Positions 36,948 through 45,634 of a stretch of 64,000 nt of DNA are shown here, piece by piece. The first letter of the stretch is position 1. Each line of letters starts with the position of its first letter. Under the pieces are notes generated by a model that worked only from the letters and a program-made list of their open reading frames with translations, ran no database searches and was not told where the DNA came from. Origin of the DNA: Desulfitobacterium hafniense DCB-2 (lineage in GTDB: Bacteria; Bacillota; Desulfitobacteriia; Desulfitobacteriales; Desulfitobacteriaceae); the NCBI RefSeq assembly GCF_000021925.1, contig NC_011830.1, positions 3,445,001 through 3,509,000 of the forward strand. The letters are read 5' to 3'. The translations under genes were made by a program, and so were the position numbers.

Positions 36948-37125
36948 TAGGATTAGGTACTCAATCCTTACGGGAGAGAGTTAAAAGGGAAGCCGGTTCA
37001 ATTCCGGCACGGTCCCGCCACTGTGAATTGAGTGAGTAATCACTCTTAAGTCAGGAACCTGCCTAATCATCAGCGACCCTCCTCGAGGACAGGATACGGC
37101 GCTGCAAGAGTTTACTAATGCAGCA
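36948..37125 (+). promoter_or_regulatory. Cobalamin (adenosylcobalamin) riboswitch
   Basis: The B12-box core is plain: TTAAAAGGGAAGCCGGT, then CCGGCACGGTCCCGCCACTGT, then GTCAGGAACCTGCC and GAGGACAGGATACGG. The closing stem pairs GATTAGG (36951 onward) with CCTAATC (about 37062-37068). It precedes btuF with an overlapping terminator, so binding of the corrinoid is expected to stop transcription of the uptake genes. Confidence 0.95.
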
Positions 37126-37160
37126 AAAACCTTTTATCCTGGCGATAAAAGGTTTTTCTT
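37126..37160 (+). terminator. Riboswitch expression-platform terminator
   Basis: AAAAACCTTTTATC pairs with GATAAAAGGTTTTT (short loop), followed by CTT. It lies between the riboswitch and btuF. Confidence 0.85.
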
Positions 37161-37196
37161 GATCTTTCCACTTCAACTTGAAAGGAGTACAAAAAA

Positions 37197-38165
37197 ATGA
37201 ATAGAAAAAAACAGGCATTCACCCTGCTGATAACCCTATGGGTGACCTTAGTTTTGCTCAGCGGCTGCAATTCACCCTCACAGCAAGGTGCCGCTCCTCC
37301 CGAAGCGCCCTCCGGGCAAGATACCATCCAGACTACAAGTTACCCTTTAACCTACACAGATGATACAGGTGTGGCCACCACTCTGGAAAAGGAACCTCAA
37401 CGCATTATCTGTCTGGCTCCGCCTTCCACGGAGATCTTAAGCGCTCTGGGCCTGGATCGCAAGCTGATCGGCTTAACTGTGTACGATAATTACCCGGTGG
37501 GTATTCAGGAGAACGCAGAATATATTTTTGAAGACAGTTTAAACCCCAATCTGGAGCAGCTCATTCAGCTCAAACCGGATTTGGTCGTGACCGGAATGCA
37601 TAAGGACAGCTTTATTAACTCCCTGCGCAGTTTGGGGATACCTGTCGCTCATTTAAACCCCCAAAGTCTGGAAAGCACCTATCAAACCATTGAGAAACTA
37701 GGATACATTACCAATACTCAGGAACAGGCCCAGGCTGTGCTCCAGGGAATGAAAGCAAAGGAACAAGCCATTGCCGATAAAGTAGAGGCCATCAAGGAAG
37801 CTGAGCGGGTCAGGGTATGGATTGAAGTGGATCCAGGTCTTTTTACCGCCGGTGCAGGAACCTTTCTTAACGAACTCATCACCAAAGCAGGTGGCATCAA
37901 TATCGCCAGTGATGTCCAGGATTGGGCGCAATACAGCGAGGAGCAGGTGATTGAGAAGAACCCTCAGGTTATCCTGAGCACCTACTCCTACTACATGGAT
38001 AATGTGAAGGCCACCATCGTCGCCCGCCCGGCTTGGCAAGCCATCGATGCTGTCAGCAATGACCGGATTTACGATCTGGACAGCGATATGGTGACCCGCT
38101 CCGGTCCCCGGATCGTCGACGGCTTGGAAACCATCGCTAAAGCCCTTTACCCGGAGCGTTTCTGA
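37197..38165 (+). CDS. btuF: Corrinoid ABC transporter substrate-binding lipoprotein
   Basis: The 322-residue protein has a lipoprotein signal with lipobox VLLSGC near 26. A periplasmic-binding-protein fold of the BtuF/FepB (cluster A-II) type follows: RIICLAPPSTEILSALGLDRKLIGLTVYDNYP in the first lobe and NLEQLIQLKPDLVVTG, with a long connecting helix. Control by a cobalamin riboswitch shows the ligand is a corrinoid. AAAGGAG lies 10 bases before the ATG. Its permease and ATPase partners are now 2.1 kb downstream, beyond an IS110 insertion. Confidence 0.93.
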   Translation: MNRKKQAFTLLITLWVTLVLLSGCNSPSQQGAAPPEAPSGQDTIQTTSYPLTYTDDTGVATTLEKEPQRIICLAPPSTEILSALGLDRKLIGLTVYDNYPVGIQENAEYIFEDSLNPNLEQLIQLKPDLVVTGMHKDSFINSLRSLGIPVAHLNPQSLESTYQTIEKLGYITNTQEQAQAVLQGMKAKEQAIADKVEAIKEAERVRVWIEVDPGLFTAGAGTFLNELITKAGGINIASDVQDWAQYSEEQVIEKNPQVILSTYSYYMDNVKATIVARPAWQAIDAVSNDRIYDLDSDMVTRSGPRIVDGLETIAKALYPERF

Positions 38166-38376
38166 CTCTTTAGCCCTTGGCAAGGGTGGTCTTATCATCC
38201 GTATGGGGAGAGAGCTATTGACCTAAGTTAAGTCCTTCGGTAATATGTCAAGACTCTAAGCGAGTCAAATTTTCAGTTAGCTAATAATCAGTGGGCAAAA
38301 AAGGCAACAAGAAACCATCTCATTCCCAAACTATCGTGGGAAAAAGTTACAAAAATGGAGTATCGGTTAGCGCAAT

Positions 38377-39624
38377 TCATGCTTGGTTTGCATTCCCCCT
38401 ATTGCCATGTGGCCTATAGATTTGGTTGCTGCGTAGCAGAGCATCAACCATACGGACGAGTTTGCGTGCAGTAAGCACGAGAGCACGGCGATGATGATGA
38501 GTCTTACTTTCCGAAAATTTACGTTGGTAGAAGACCTTGTACTCTGGTTCCTTTTGGCGTACTAAGTTAGCAGCCTGGATGATATAACTGCGCAAGTAGG
38601 TGTTGCCAGTTCGGGTTAAGGGTGTGTCATCGGCTGTAAAATCACCTGACTGGTGGGTACGCCAGGTTAACCCAATAAACTTTGCTAAGGCTCCTTCATT
38701 CGGAAAACGACGGATGTCTCCGATCTCAGCAATAATACCAGCTGAAAGCACAGGGCCAATACCGGGAATGGTAATGAGCGTATTCGGGAAATGCCTGATT
38801 TCTGCTTCGATTGCCTTATCGATTTTCTTTACCTGCTTCTCCAAGGTGTGGATGGTTTCAATGCTCGTGGCCAGGATAAGGTTAATGGGTTGCAATAGGC
38901 TTCCACGCAGTCGATGGGCCTTGCGGGCAGCTTCCTTCAACTCTCTGGCTTTGGTTTCCGGATCCTCGAAATGACGTTTTCCTTTCTCCATGAGGAAATC
39001 AATCAGTTCATCAAGCGGTCGAGCCGCAACCTCTTCTGGAGAAAAAAACTCAAGTGTCAAGGATTCAGAAGTAGCGCCGAAAGTGTTACTAAAAACCGCA
39101 CCTTGGGCAAGCGTGCTAAACTTCAAGAACAAGTTCGTGAGAAAATAATTCTTCTCTCTGGAAATCATCTCAATCAAATGACACCGAAAGCGAGTGAGGC
39201 GCTGTAAGGGTAAGTAGCGGAAATCGACCTGAGAGCCCTCTGGGAGCCGACCGAAGCGTAGACGTTCGGCAATGACCCAGGCATCAATCCAATCGTTTTT
39301 CGGAAGGTCCACATAAGCCTTCTTGAAATTAGCAACGACCTTGGGGTTAAAGGAATAAATTTGGGGCTGCAAAGGGGCTAAAGAATGGTCTTCCGCTAAG
39401 AACATTTGTAACGGCCAACTGTATACGGAAGTGGCCTCTAAACCAATAACCAGCCGGTCCACATTCACTTGAGCACAGGCGTCAAAGAGATATCGGGCAA
39501 CTTGCTCACAACCAGGCTGATCATTCAAAGCCCGTAGCCTTTTAACCGGTTCATTACCACGCTCATCTAAGATTCGCACTTTAAAATCACTGGAACTCAC
39601 ATCAATACCGACAAATAAACTCAA
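38377..39624 (-). CDS. IS110 family transposase (DEDD recombinase)
   Basis: The 415-residue protein is intact. The N-terminal RuvC-like DEDD domain shows GIDVSSSDFKV, LVIGLEATSVYSWPL and KNDWIDAWVIAERL. The C-terminal Transposase_20 domain shows ITIPGIGPVLSAGIIAEIGDI, FIGLTWRTHQSGDF with the conserved serine, and LTRTGNTYLRSYIIQAA. A TTG start with GAGGTG seven bases upstream is used. IS110 enzymes recombine without terminal inverted repeats and, in characterised members, are guided by a bridge RNA from the element's non-coding end. It sits inside the btu operon, opposite in orientation to it. Confidence 0.95.
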   Translation of the reverse strand: MSLFVGIDVSSSDFKVRILDERGNEPVKRLRALNDQPGCEQVARYLFDACAQVNVDRLVIGLEATSVYSWPLQMFLAEDHSLAPLQPQIYSFNPKVVANFKKAYVDLPKNDWIDAWVIAERLRFGRLPEGSQVDFRYLPLQRLTRFRCHLIEMISREKNYFLTNLFLKFSTLAQGAVFSNTFGATSESLTLEFFSPEEVAARPLDELIDFLMEKGKRHFEDPETKARELKEAARKAHRLRGSLLQPINLILATSIETIHTLEKQVKKIDKAIEAEIRHFPNTLITIPGIGPVLSAGIIAEIGDIRRFPNEGALAKFIGLTWRTHQSGDFTADDTPLTRTGNTYLRSYIIQAANLVRQKEPEYKVFYQRKFSESKTHHHRRALVLTARKLVRMVDALLRSNQIYRPHGNRGNANQA

Positions 39625-39649
39625 TTAAAATCACCTCACTTTCTGAGCC

Positions 39650-39890
39650 AAACAATTTGTAAGATTAACGTTGGGACCAGGCACCACAACAGGTCAACAA
39701 CCTCGCCGAATCAGCACTTGTCCTAAAAAGACCTTGGATCCAACCGATCTGCTACTATCGGAGGAGTTCCCTTTAAGCTGTGCAACCTTCGAGTTAAAAG
39801 TTCAAATTGTGGGCTGGCAGTCAGACTTAAAAAGAGGTCAGAGCCTCAAGGAGGAAAAGGCTTTGCCAGAACGAACCTCACGGTACCATT
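39650..39890 (-). ncRNA. Candidate IS110 bridge RNA region
   Basis: Upstream of the transposase and on its strand, the non-coding DNA can form a 5' hairpin (AGCCT/AGGCT), then a stem TTTAAG-CTG/CAG-CTTAAA enclosing TGCCAGCC/GGTTGCA with an about 24-base loop, then a hairpin CCGAT/ATCGG and AGGT/ACCT. In characterised IS110-group elements the bridge RNA lies in exactly this left-end position and has a 5' stem-loop followed by two looped arms. The assignment is inferred from position and folding by eye only. Confidence 0.4.
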
Positions 39891-39941
39891 TTGCTTGAAA
39901 TCCCAACAAACTTAAATACTTTTTTGTTGTCAAAGAACGAT

Positions 39942-40230
39942 CTGAGGAATCTCAGGTATTCCTCATCCTGAGCCTGTGGACAGTGCCAGCCTGTGGAAAA
40001 GCCCTTTGGGGTCTGTCCTAAAAGAGCTTTCCCAACAGGCTTTGGACAAGTCGAATTTGAAGTATGCCTTGGGGTTGACTTGTCCACACTGCCCACAGGC
40101 ACGACGGCTGCATGGGGTATGCGTTATCCTGTGTGCATCTTGTTGCGGTTGACCATATCTACTGAATTTCCAGTTTTCTATGGTCATTTAAATACCCCAC
40201 GTTCCATTAGTTTTTGGGACTCGTGGGGCA
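39942..40230. repeat. Nested inverted-repeat element upstream of btuC, unknown
   Basis: A hairpin TGAGGAAT/ATTCCTCA is followed by a three-way structure. The outer stem GCCTGTGGaCAGTG (39972 onward) pairs with CACTGcCCACAGGC (ending about 40100). It encloses one arm AGCCTGTGG...ACAGGCT with a 23-base loop and a second perfect 10-bp arm TGGACAAGTC/GACTTGTCCA with a 24-base loop. Further stems TGACCATA/TATGGTCA and CCCCACG/CGTGGGG follow. No convincing gene is present. It may be part of the IS110 left end, a separate repeated element, or a structured RNA; the strand is unknown. Confidence 0.5.
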
Positions 40231-40267
40231 GGAACTAAATCAATTATACGAGGAGGATAACATAAAG

Positions 40268-41305
40268 ATGAATTCCCGAACTTTCCCCAAAAGCATACCC
40301 TGGATTTTGGGCTTATCCTTGCTCCTGCTTCTTTCCGTTGTCATCTGTGTGATGACCGGCTCCGTCTCCCTGCCTTTTCATCTGACCTGGAAGATCATTT
40401 TAAACCATCTGCCTTTTTTGAGCTTTGACCCCAGCTGGTCCTCAGCCCAGGAATCCATCGTTTGGAATCTGCGCCTGCCCCGGGTCTTTTTAGCCCTCAT
40501 CGTTGGGGCCATGCTGGCAACCTCGGGAGTGGCTTTTCAAGGAATTCTGCGCAATCCTCTGGCTGATCCCTATATCCTGGGGGTCTCCTCCGGAGCCGCC
40601 ATTGGCGCCGCCTCCGCTATCCTTTTTTTTCGCAGCTTTTCTTTCTTCGGTCAATCGGCCCTGCCCCTCTTCGCCTTTGCCGGAGGGCTTATTTCTCTGG
40701 CCTTTGTCTTCTCTCTATCCAGACAGCATGGTCAGTTTGAACGGGAAACCTTAATCCTGGCCGGTGTGGTAGTGCAGGCTTTGCTAAGTGCCTTTCTCTC
40801 TCTTCTGATTGCCGTTTCCGGCGAGCAGATGCAGCAGATTATCTTCTGGATGATGGGCAGTCTCGCCAACAGCAGCTGGCAGAATGTCCTGATCCTTCTC
40901 CCTTATTTTCTGCTCGGCTTGGCCTATCTTCTCTTGCAAAGCCGGGAGCTGAATGTCATCGCTTTAGGGGAAAGAGCGGCCACTCACCTGGGAATCAATG
41001 TGGAGCGCAAGAAAATTGCCATTCTCATGGTCGGTTCCTTATTGGCCACAGCCGCAGTCTCCATGGTGGGGATTATCGCCTTTGTCGGTTTGATCATTCC
41101 CCATCTCATGCGCCTCCTCGTAGGACCTGACCACCGGATTCTCTTGCCGGTGTCTACTTTAGCGGGAGCAATCTTCCTTTTGTGGTCGGATACCATGGCC
41201 AGAACCCTGCTCCAATCCCAGGAGATTCCCATCGGAGCGATTACAGCCTTTGTCGGCGCACCCTTTTTCGCCTATCTTTTAAAAAGTGGTTTAAGGAGGG
41301 GTTAG
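40268..41305 (+). CDS. btuC: Corrinoid ABC transporter permease
   Basis: This 345-residue permease of the FecCD/BtuC family has about ten helices. Family motifs include LRLPRVFLALIVGAMLATSGVAFQGILRNPLADPYILGVSSGAA and the cytoplasmic coupling segment GERAATHLGINVER. ATG 40268, with GAGGAGG nine bases upstream, is used. It is followed one base later by btuD. Because an IS110 element and structured DNA now separate it from btuF and the riboswitch, its transcription must read through or arise from a new promoter. Confidence 0.93.
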   Translation: MNSRTFPKSIPWILGLSLLLLLSVVICVMTGSVSLPFHLTWKIILNHLPFLSFDPSWSSAQESIVWNLRLPRVFLALIVGAMLATSGVAFQGILRNPLADPYILGVSSGAAIGAASAILFFRSFSFFGQSALPLFAFAGGLISLAFVFSLSRQHGQFERETLILAGVVVQALLSAFLSLLIAVSGEQMQQIIFWMMGSLANSSWQNVLILLPYFLLGLAYLLLQSRELNVIALGERAATHLGINVERKKIAILMVGSLLATAAVSMVGIIAFVGLIIPHLMRLLVGPDHRILLPVSTLAGAIFLLWSDTMARTLLQSQEIPIGAITAFVGAPFFAYLLKSGLRRG

Positions 41306-41306
41306 G

Positions 41307-42086
41307 ATGAACCTGTTCGAGATTCAGAACCTTAATCAACATTATGGCTCCTTTGCTGTGTTGCGGAACCTCTCCTTTGCCATCAGCCAGGGAGATATGT
41401 TTGGCATTATCGGCCCCAATGGCAGCGGCAAATCGACTCTTATCCGTACCATCAGCGGCCTTCAGCCTCCTACTTCCGGCAAGGTCCTGTTGATGGACAG
41501 ACCCCTTTCCTCCCATACCTCAAAAGAGCTGGCCCGCCAGATTGCCGTTCTGGAGCAGGAGGGTACCCCTGCCCTGCCCTTTACCATAGAGCAGATCGTA
41601 TCCATGGGACGCTATCCCTGGTTAAAACCTTTTGCCGACCTGGGCTCCCATGATAAGGCTGTGGTGGAGAACATACTCGTTAAACTCAATCTTGGGCCTA
41701 AACGCTCCCAAAAAGTCAGCACCCTGAGCGGCGGTCAGCGCCAACTGGTCTCTCTGGCCCGGGCCATGGCTCAGGAGCCCCGGATACTTATCCTGGATGA
41801 ACCCACCACCTATTTGGATATCGGCCATCAATCCTTAGTCATGGATCATGTCCGTCAATGGCATGACGAGTTAGGCATCACTGTGATTATGGTCTTGCAC
41901 GATTTAAATATAGCGGCTCAGTATTGCAACCGGATTCTCCTTCTCGATCAAGGGGAAATCGTTACCTGGGGTAAAAAGGAAGACGTGCTCCGGGAAGAAA
42001 CGTTAACCCAGGTCTATAAAACGGATTTAGTTCAAGTTCATCATCCCAAATTAGGCGTACCTCAATTTCTCTTAAGCGGAAAGTAG
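41307..42086 (+). CDS. btuD: Corrinoid ABC transporter ATP-binding protein
   Basis: The 259-residue ATPase has Walker A GPNGSGKST near 37, signature LSGGQRQLVSLARAM, Walker B ILILDEPTTYLDIGHQ and switch His in VLHDLNIAAQYC. This is the FecE/BtuD subclass that pairs with FecCD permeases. It starts one base after the btuC stop. The metal-siderophore reading is an alternative for the isolated pair, but linkage to btuF and the B12 riboswitch favours corrinoid uptake. Confidence 0.92.
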   Translation: MNLFEIQNLNQHYGSFAVLRNLSFAISQGDMFGIIGPNGSGKSTLIRTISGLQPPTSGKVLLMDRPLSSHTSKELARQIAVLEQEGTPALPFTIEQIVSMGRYPWLKPFADLGSHDKAVVENILVKLNLGPKRSQKVSTLSGGQRQLVSLARAMAQEPRILILDEPTTYLDIGHQSLVMDHVRQWHDELGITVIMVLHDLNIAAQYCNRILLLDQGEIVTWGKKEDVLREETLTQVYKTDLVQVHHPKLGVPQFLLSGK

Positions 42087-42154
42087 TTCCACATCTTAAC
42101 AAAACCTGGTGATATAACCAATCATCCTCTAAGGACATCGTGAAAAAATTATCT

Positions 42155-42199
42155 TATACTGAGGACAACCTGTCAGATTGCGATGGGTTGTCTTTCACT
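42155..42199 (+). terminator. Hairpin after btuD, terminator or leader structure
   Basis: GACAACC (42164-42170) pairs with GGTTGTC (42186-42192) followed by TTTCACTTTT. A promoter-like AGGACA-N17-TATACT (42132-42160) lies just before it, so the hairpin could end the btu transcript or lie at the very start of the next gene's mRNA. Confidence 0.5.
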
Positions 42200-42230
42200 T
42201 TTGCGTCGTTTACTTTGAAAGGAGAACTTT

Positions 42231-43004
42231 ATGAAAAAATTTATCAATAAACTTTTCGTTTCTCTTCTAGCCTTGGGGTTTTTCGCCACTACCCTCTTTG
42301 CTTACCCGCAGACCATGGCAGAGCCCGGTACAGCTCAAGATCTGGCTTGGGTTGAGGAAATGGCCCTTGCTCCCCAAAGCGATACTGTTGAAAGCGATCT
42401 TGAAGCTGTTCTAGCCTCCAGAGAACTGGCCAGGGCCGATGCCGACAGACAAGCTGCAATCGGAGCAGCAACCGGTGAAATTTCCCGTGGGTCCCAGTCC
42501 AGCTCTGCACCCTCACAAGCCCCGAAAAGCACTGCTTCCAGCTCTTCTGCCACTTCTGACAAGAAGTCTGCCGCTACAAGCAAAAGCACCGCCAGCGCCG
42601 CCAAAGCTTCCGTCAAAACCAGTGCCTCCAGCACTACCTCCAAAGCTACTGCCGTGATCAACACGGCCAAAAAGTATATCGGAGTGCCTTATGTTTGGGG
42701 CGGCACTACGACCAGCGGCTTTGACTGCTCCGGATACACCCAGTACGTCTTCGCTCAGCATGGCATTTCCTTGCCCCGGGTATCCAGGGATCAATATAAG
42801 GTGGGCACGGCCGTTTCTTACAGCAACCTCAAGGCCGGGGACCTGGTCTTCTTCTCCTTGGATGGTGATAAAGTCATCGACCATGTGGGGATTTTCCTGG
42901 GCAATGGACAGTTCATTAATGCCTCCAGTTCAAAAGGAGTAACCATTTATACCATGGGTTCCTATTGGCAATCCCACTTCATTGGAGCAAAGCGCGTATT
43001 TTAG
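42231..43004 (+). CDS. Secreted NlpC/P60 family peptidoglycan hydrolase
   Basis: The 257-residue protein has a signal peptide ending near ATTLFAYPQ, a Ser/Ala/Thr/Lys-rich low-complexity linker (about 80-140) and a C-terminal NlpC/P60 cysteine-peptidase domain. The catalytic cysteine is in TSGFDCSGYTQYVF, the histidine in KVIDHVGIFLG and the third polar residue in NGQFINASSSKG. It would cleave peptide stems of peptidoglycan outside the cell. AAAGGAG lies before the ATG. The linker is probably wall-spanning. It is monocistronic and ends in a terminator. Confidence 0.92.
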   Translation: MKKFINKLFVSLLALGFFATTLFAYPQTMAEPGTAQDLAWVEEMALAPQSDTVESDLEAVLASRELARADADRQAAIGAATGEISRGSQSSSAPSQAPKSTASSSSATSDKKSAATSKSTASAAKASVKTSASSTTSKATAVINTAKKYIGVPYVWGGTTTSGFDCSGYTQYVFAQHGISLPRVSRDQYKVGTAVSYSNLKAGDLVFFSLDGDKVIDHVGIFLGNGQFINASSSKGVTIYTMGSYWQSHFIGAKRVF

Positions 43005-43091
43005 AAGGTTGCGACCATGTATACCCGAAATTCGGAATCGATTACGAATTTCGGCAGACCCTGTCAAGGGGATTCTTAACGTAAGTTCATA

Positions 43092-43150
43092 AAAAGGGAG
43101 CATCGCCGGGCTACTGCAAAACGTAGCTTTCAGGCAATGCTCCCTTTGCT
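43092..43150. terminator. Terminator between the NlpC/P60 gene and prfC
   Basis: AAAGGGAGCAT pairs with ATGCTCCCTTT across an about 34-base internal region containing GCTAC/GTAGC. The genes converge. Confidence 0.8.
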
Positions 43151-43205
43151 TAAAAAGAGACTCGAAGCTGACTCTCCAGGATTTTGGGTCTGAGGGCATA
43201 AGCTT

Positions 43206-44795
43206 CTACTCCCTGATCGGCTGGGGATGAAACTCTACTCCATAGCGCTCGCTTAACCAATTCGCCTTCCATTTGTCCAGAAGCAGGACAGCATAATTTT
43301 CATCCTGATCCAAGACCACCATACTCATGCTGGATTCCTTAAGAATACGAATCTTTTCTTCATCCTTAGGTATCCATTGAACCATTTCGTAAGGCAAATT
43401 GTTGATTTGGACCTCTACTCCATACTCATCCCGCAGACGGTATTCCAGGACTTCAAACTGCAGTTGGCCCACGACTCCGATCACGGGAGCCTCTACCCCA
43501 ATATTCAAATCCCGGAAAACATGGATGGCCCCTTCTTCTTGAAGCTCCTGTATTCCCTTGATAAATTGCTTTCTTTTCAAGGCATTGGCGATGCTGACCC
43601 GGGCAAAGTTTTCCGGACTGAAAAACGGCATGGCCTCAAATTCAATACCATCCTTTTCCGCCAGAACATCACCGATGCGGAGTACTCCGCTGTCATGAAC
43701 CCCAATGATATCTCCGGCATATGCCTCGTCCAAAATGGTCCGCTCCTGGGCAAAGAGCTGCTGAGGCTGAGCCAGCCTCATTTTGCGATGGGTCCGATTA
43801 TGAATGACATTCATTCCCCGTTCGTATCTGCCCGAGCAGATGCGAATGAAAGCAATACGGTCCCGATGCATGGCGTTCATATTGGCTTGAATCTTAAAGA
43901 CAAAGCCCACGAATTGTTGACTTGCCGGCTCTAAAATCCCTAGGTTGGATTGCCGCGGGGCGGGAGCCGGGGCTAATTTCAAGAAGCTGTCCAGGAAATT
44001 GGGTACACCAAAATTATTCAAAGCGCTGCCAAAGAACACGGGAGTTACTTCCCCCCGATCCATCCGCTCCTGGTCAAAGACATTCCCGGCCATATCCAAA
44101 AGTTCGATTTCCTCCCGGAGTCGCTGCAGCAAATCTTCCCCGATCCATTCTTTGATCCAGGGATCGTCAATGTGACCTGTTTGCCGTGTATCATCATGGC
44201 CTTTGCGCAATCCGTCGGTAAAGCACTCCACCTGACCCGTTTGCCGGTCATAAATTCCTTTAAAATCAGCTCCGCCGCCGATGGGCCAATTCATGGCATA
44301 GGCTTCGATGCCTAAAACTTTCTCCACTTCATCCATCAGATCGATGGGGTGCTTCCCCTCCCGGTCCATCTTGTTAATGAACGTAAAAATGGGAATCCCC
44401 CTGCGCCTGCAGACTTCGAAAAGCTTAATGGTTTGTGTCTCCACACCTTTCGCCGCATCGATCAGCATCACAGCACTGTCGGCAGCGGTTAACGTGCGAT
44501 AGGTATCTTCACTGAAATCCTGGTGACCCGGAGTATCCAGAATATTAATGACAAATCCCTGATAATTAAACTGCATGGCGCTGGAGGTAATCGAAATTCC
44601 CCTCTGCCGCTCCAGTTCCATCCAGTCTGAAGTAGCATAGCGTTGGGTTTTTCTGGCCTTAACATTCCCTGCCAGATGGATAGCTCCCCCAAACAACAGC
44701 AATTTTTCAGTCAGCGTGGTCTTCCCTGCATCAGGGTGGGAGATAATAGCAAATGTTTTCCGGAAACGGATTTGTTTTTCAAGGGATATGCTCAC
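43206..44795 (-). CDS. prfC: Peptide chain release factor 3
   Basis: The 529-residue translational GTPase recycles RF1/RF2 from the ribosome. G-motifs are present: SHPDAGKTT (G1), RGISITSS (switch I), DTPGHQDFSEDTYR (G3) and FINKMDRE (G4). The length and the N-terminal KTFAIISHPDAGKTTLTEKLLLFGGAIHLAG are those of RF3, not EF-G or Tet(M). The start is GTG with AAGGAG 8 bases upstream. It is monocistronic. Confidence 0.97.
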   Translation of the reverse strand: MSISLEKQIRFRKTFAIISHPDAGKTTLTEKLLLFGGAIHLAGNVKARKTQRYATSDWMELERQRGISITSSAMQFNYQGFVINILDTPGHQDFSEDTYRTLTAADSAVMLIDAAKGVETQTIKLFEVCRRRGIPIFTFINKMDREGKHPIDLMDEVEKVLGIEAYAMNWPIGGGADFKGIYDRQTGQVECFTDGLRKGHDDTRQTGHIDDPWIKEWIGEDLLQRLREEIELLDMAGNVFDQERMDRGEVTPVFFGSALNNFGVPNFLDSFLKLAPAPAPRQSNLGILEPASQQFVGFVFKIQANMNAMHRDRIAFIRICSGRYERGMNVIHNRTHRKMRLAQPQQLFAQERTILDEAYAGDIIGVHDSGVLRIGDVLAEKDGIEFEAMPFFSPENFARVSIANALKRKQFIKGIQELQEEGAIHVFRDLNIGVEAPVIGVVGQLQFEVLEYRLRDEYGVEVQINNLPYEMVQWIPKDEEKIRILKESSMSMVVLDQDENYAVLLLDKWKANWLSERYGVEFHPQPIRE

Positions 44796-45021
44796 AAGGT
44801 TTGCTCCTTACTCTATAAATTAGGATCAACTAAGATCTCTTTTTTCATTCATTGAGCGCTCCATAGCGCTGAACAGCATTTTATTATAACATAATAAATT
44901 CTGCGAAAAAAGGAATCAATCTGACTCCGATGGACAGGATTTCTGCTTTTTATCCATCTTAACCCGGCAGGAATCACCCTAAGCATGTGGAAATACTATG
45001 GGTAAAGGAGGAGGACTTGCT

Positions 45022-45483
45022 ATGACGCTCTATGAAGTTCTGTATAATACCCTGAAGAAGGACTGTTGGAAATTTGACTATGATCAAAAGAACGAGTTGT
45101 TTCGCTTAGAGATTCGTGGTATTAACTGTGATTTCGTCTCTTTCATTATTGTCGATGAAGAGCAGGAATCTCTGCTTTGCAATACACATATCAAGCAGAA
45201 AATACCTTTTGCCAAGCGCGTAGAAGTCTGCAACTTCATGAATCGGATTAATTATGAACTTGCCATCGGCAATTTTGAAATGGATATGGATGATGGCGAA
45301 ATTCGCTTTCGGACTTACCTGGATTCAGCCAATTCAGAGCCTTCCCAGGAACAGCTTATTAATCTCATCTGGAATGGTGCGCAAACCTTTGATACTTATT
45401 ATCCTGGATTTATCAAAATCGTATCCGAAGATTATTCGGCTGAGGAAGCGGTGCGGGTTTGCTCCCAGGATGATGAGTCATAA
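45022..45483 (+). CDS. YbjN-domain protein
   Basis: The 153-residue acidic protein from ATG 45022 (AGGAGG upstream, preferred to an ATG 24 bases before) has the YbjN/secretion-chaperone-like alpha-beta pattern. It includes FVSFIIVDEEQESLLCNTHIKQKIPFAKRVEVCNFMNRINYELAIGNFEMD, with the typical N-R-N...GNFE sequence. Family members are soluble and of unknown or sensory function. There is a 151-base gap before the spore protein gene. Confidence 0.75.
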   Translation: MTLYEVLYNTLKKDCWKFDYDQKNELFRLEIRGINCDFVSFIIVDEEQESLLCNTHIKQKIPFAKRVEVCNFMNRINYELAIGNFEMDMDDGEIRFRTYLDSANSEPSQEQLINLIWNGAQTFDTYYPGFIKIVSEDYSAEEAVRVCSQDDES

Positions 45484-45634
45484 TCTATTAACATGATGCT
45501 TATTCTCCTGTTATTGGCATTAATAGTTGTTCTTTGATGATTAAACCAACAATTACCTGTTTATTTTCTCCTGCTGATTCAGATAATAAGACCGTCTCAC
45601 TAACCAATACAAAAACTTAAGGAGGGACCCTAAA

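Larger units (their letters stand above)
38300..39930 (-). mobile_element. IS110-family insertion element, ends approximate
   Basis: The transposase gene is bounded on its 3' side by 211 bases of non-coding DNA after btuF (38166-38376) and on its 5' side by a long non-coding stretch reaching btuC at 40268. IS110 elements lack clear terminal repeats, so the exact ends cannot be read from one copy. The coordinates are a rough guess that includes about 75 bases on the 3' side and about 300 on the 5' side. Its position between btuF and btuC is what shows the insertion. Confidence 0.5.

Noticed and set aside
39942..40230. Group I or group II intron
   Set aside because: No domain V-like hairpin or intron-encoded protein was found; only nested inverted repeats.
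39963..40238. Overlapping 74-82 residue frames on both strands in the nested inverted-repeat element
   Set aside because: They arise from the same palindromic DNA on both strands, have no good ribosome sites and no recognisable domain. They are treated as structured non-coding DNA.
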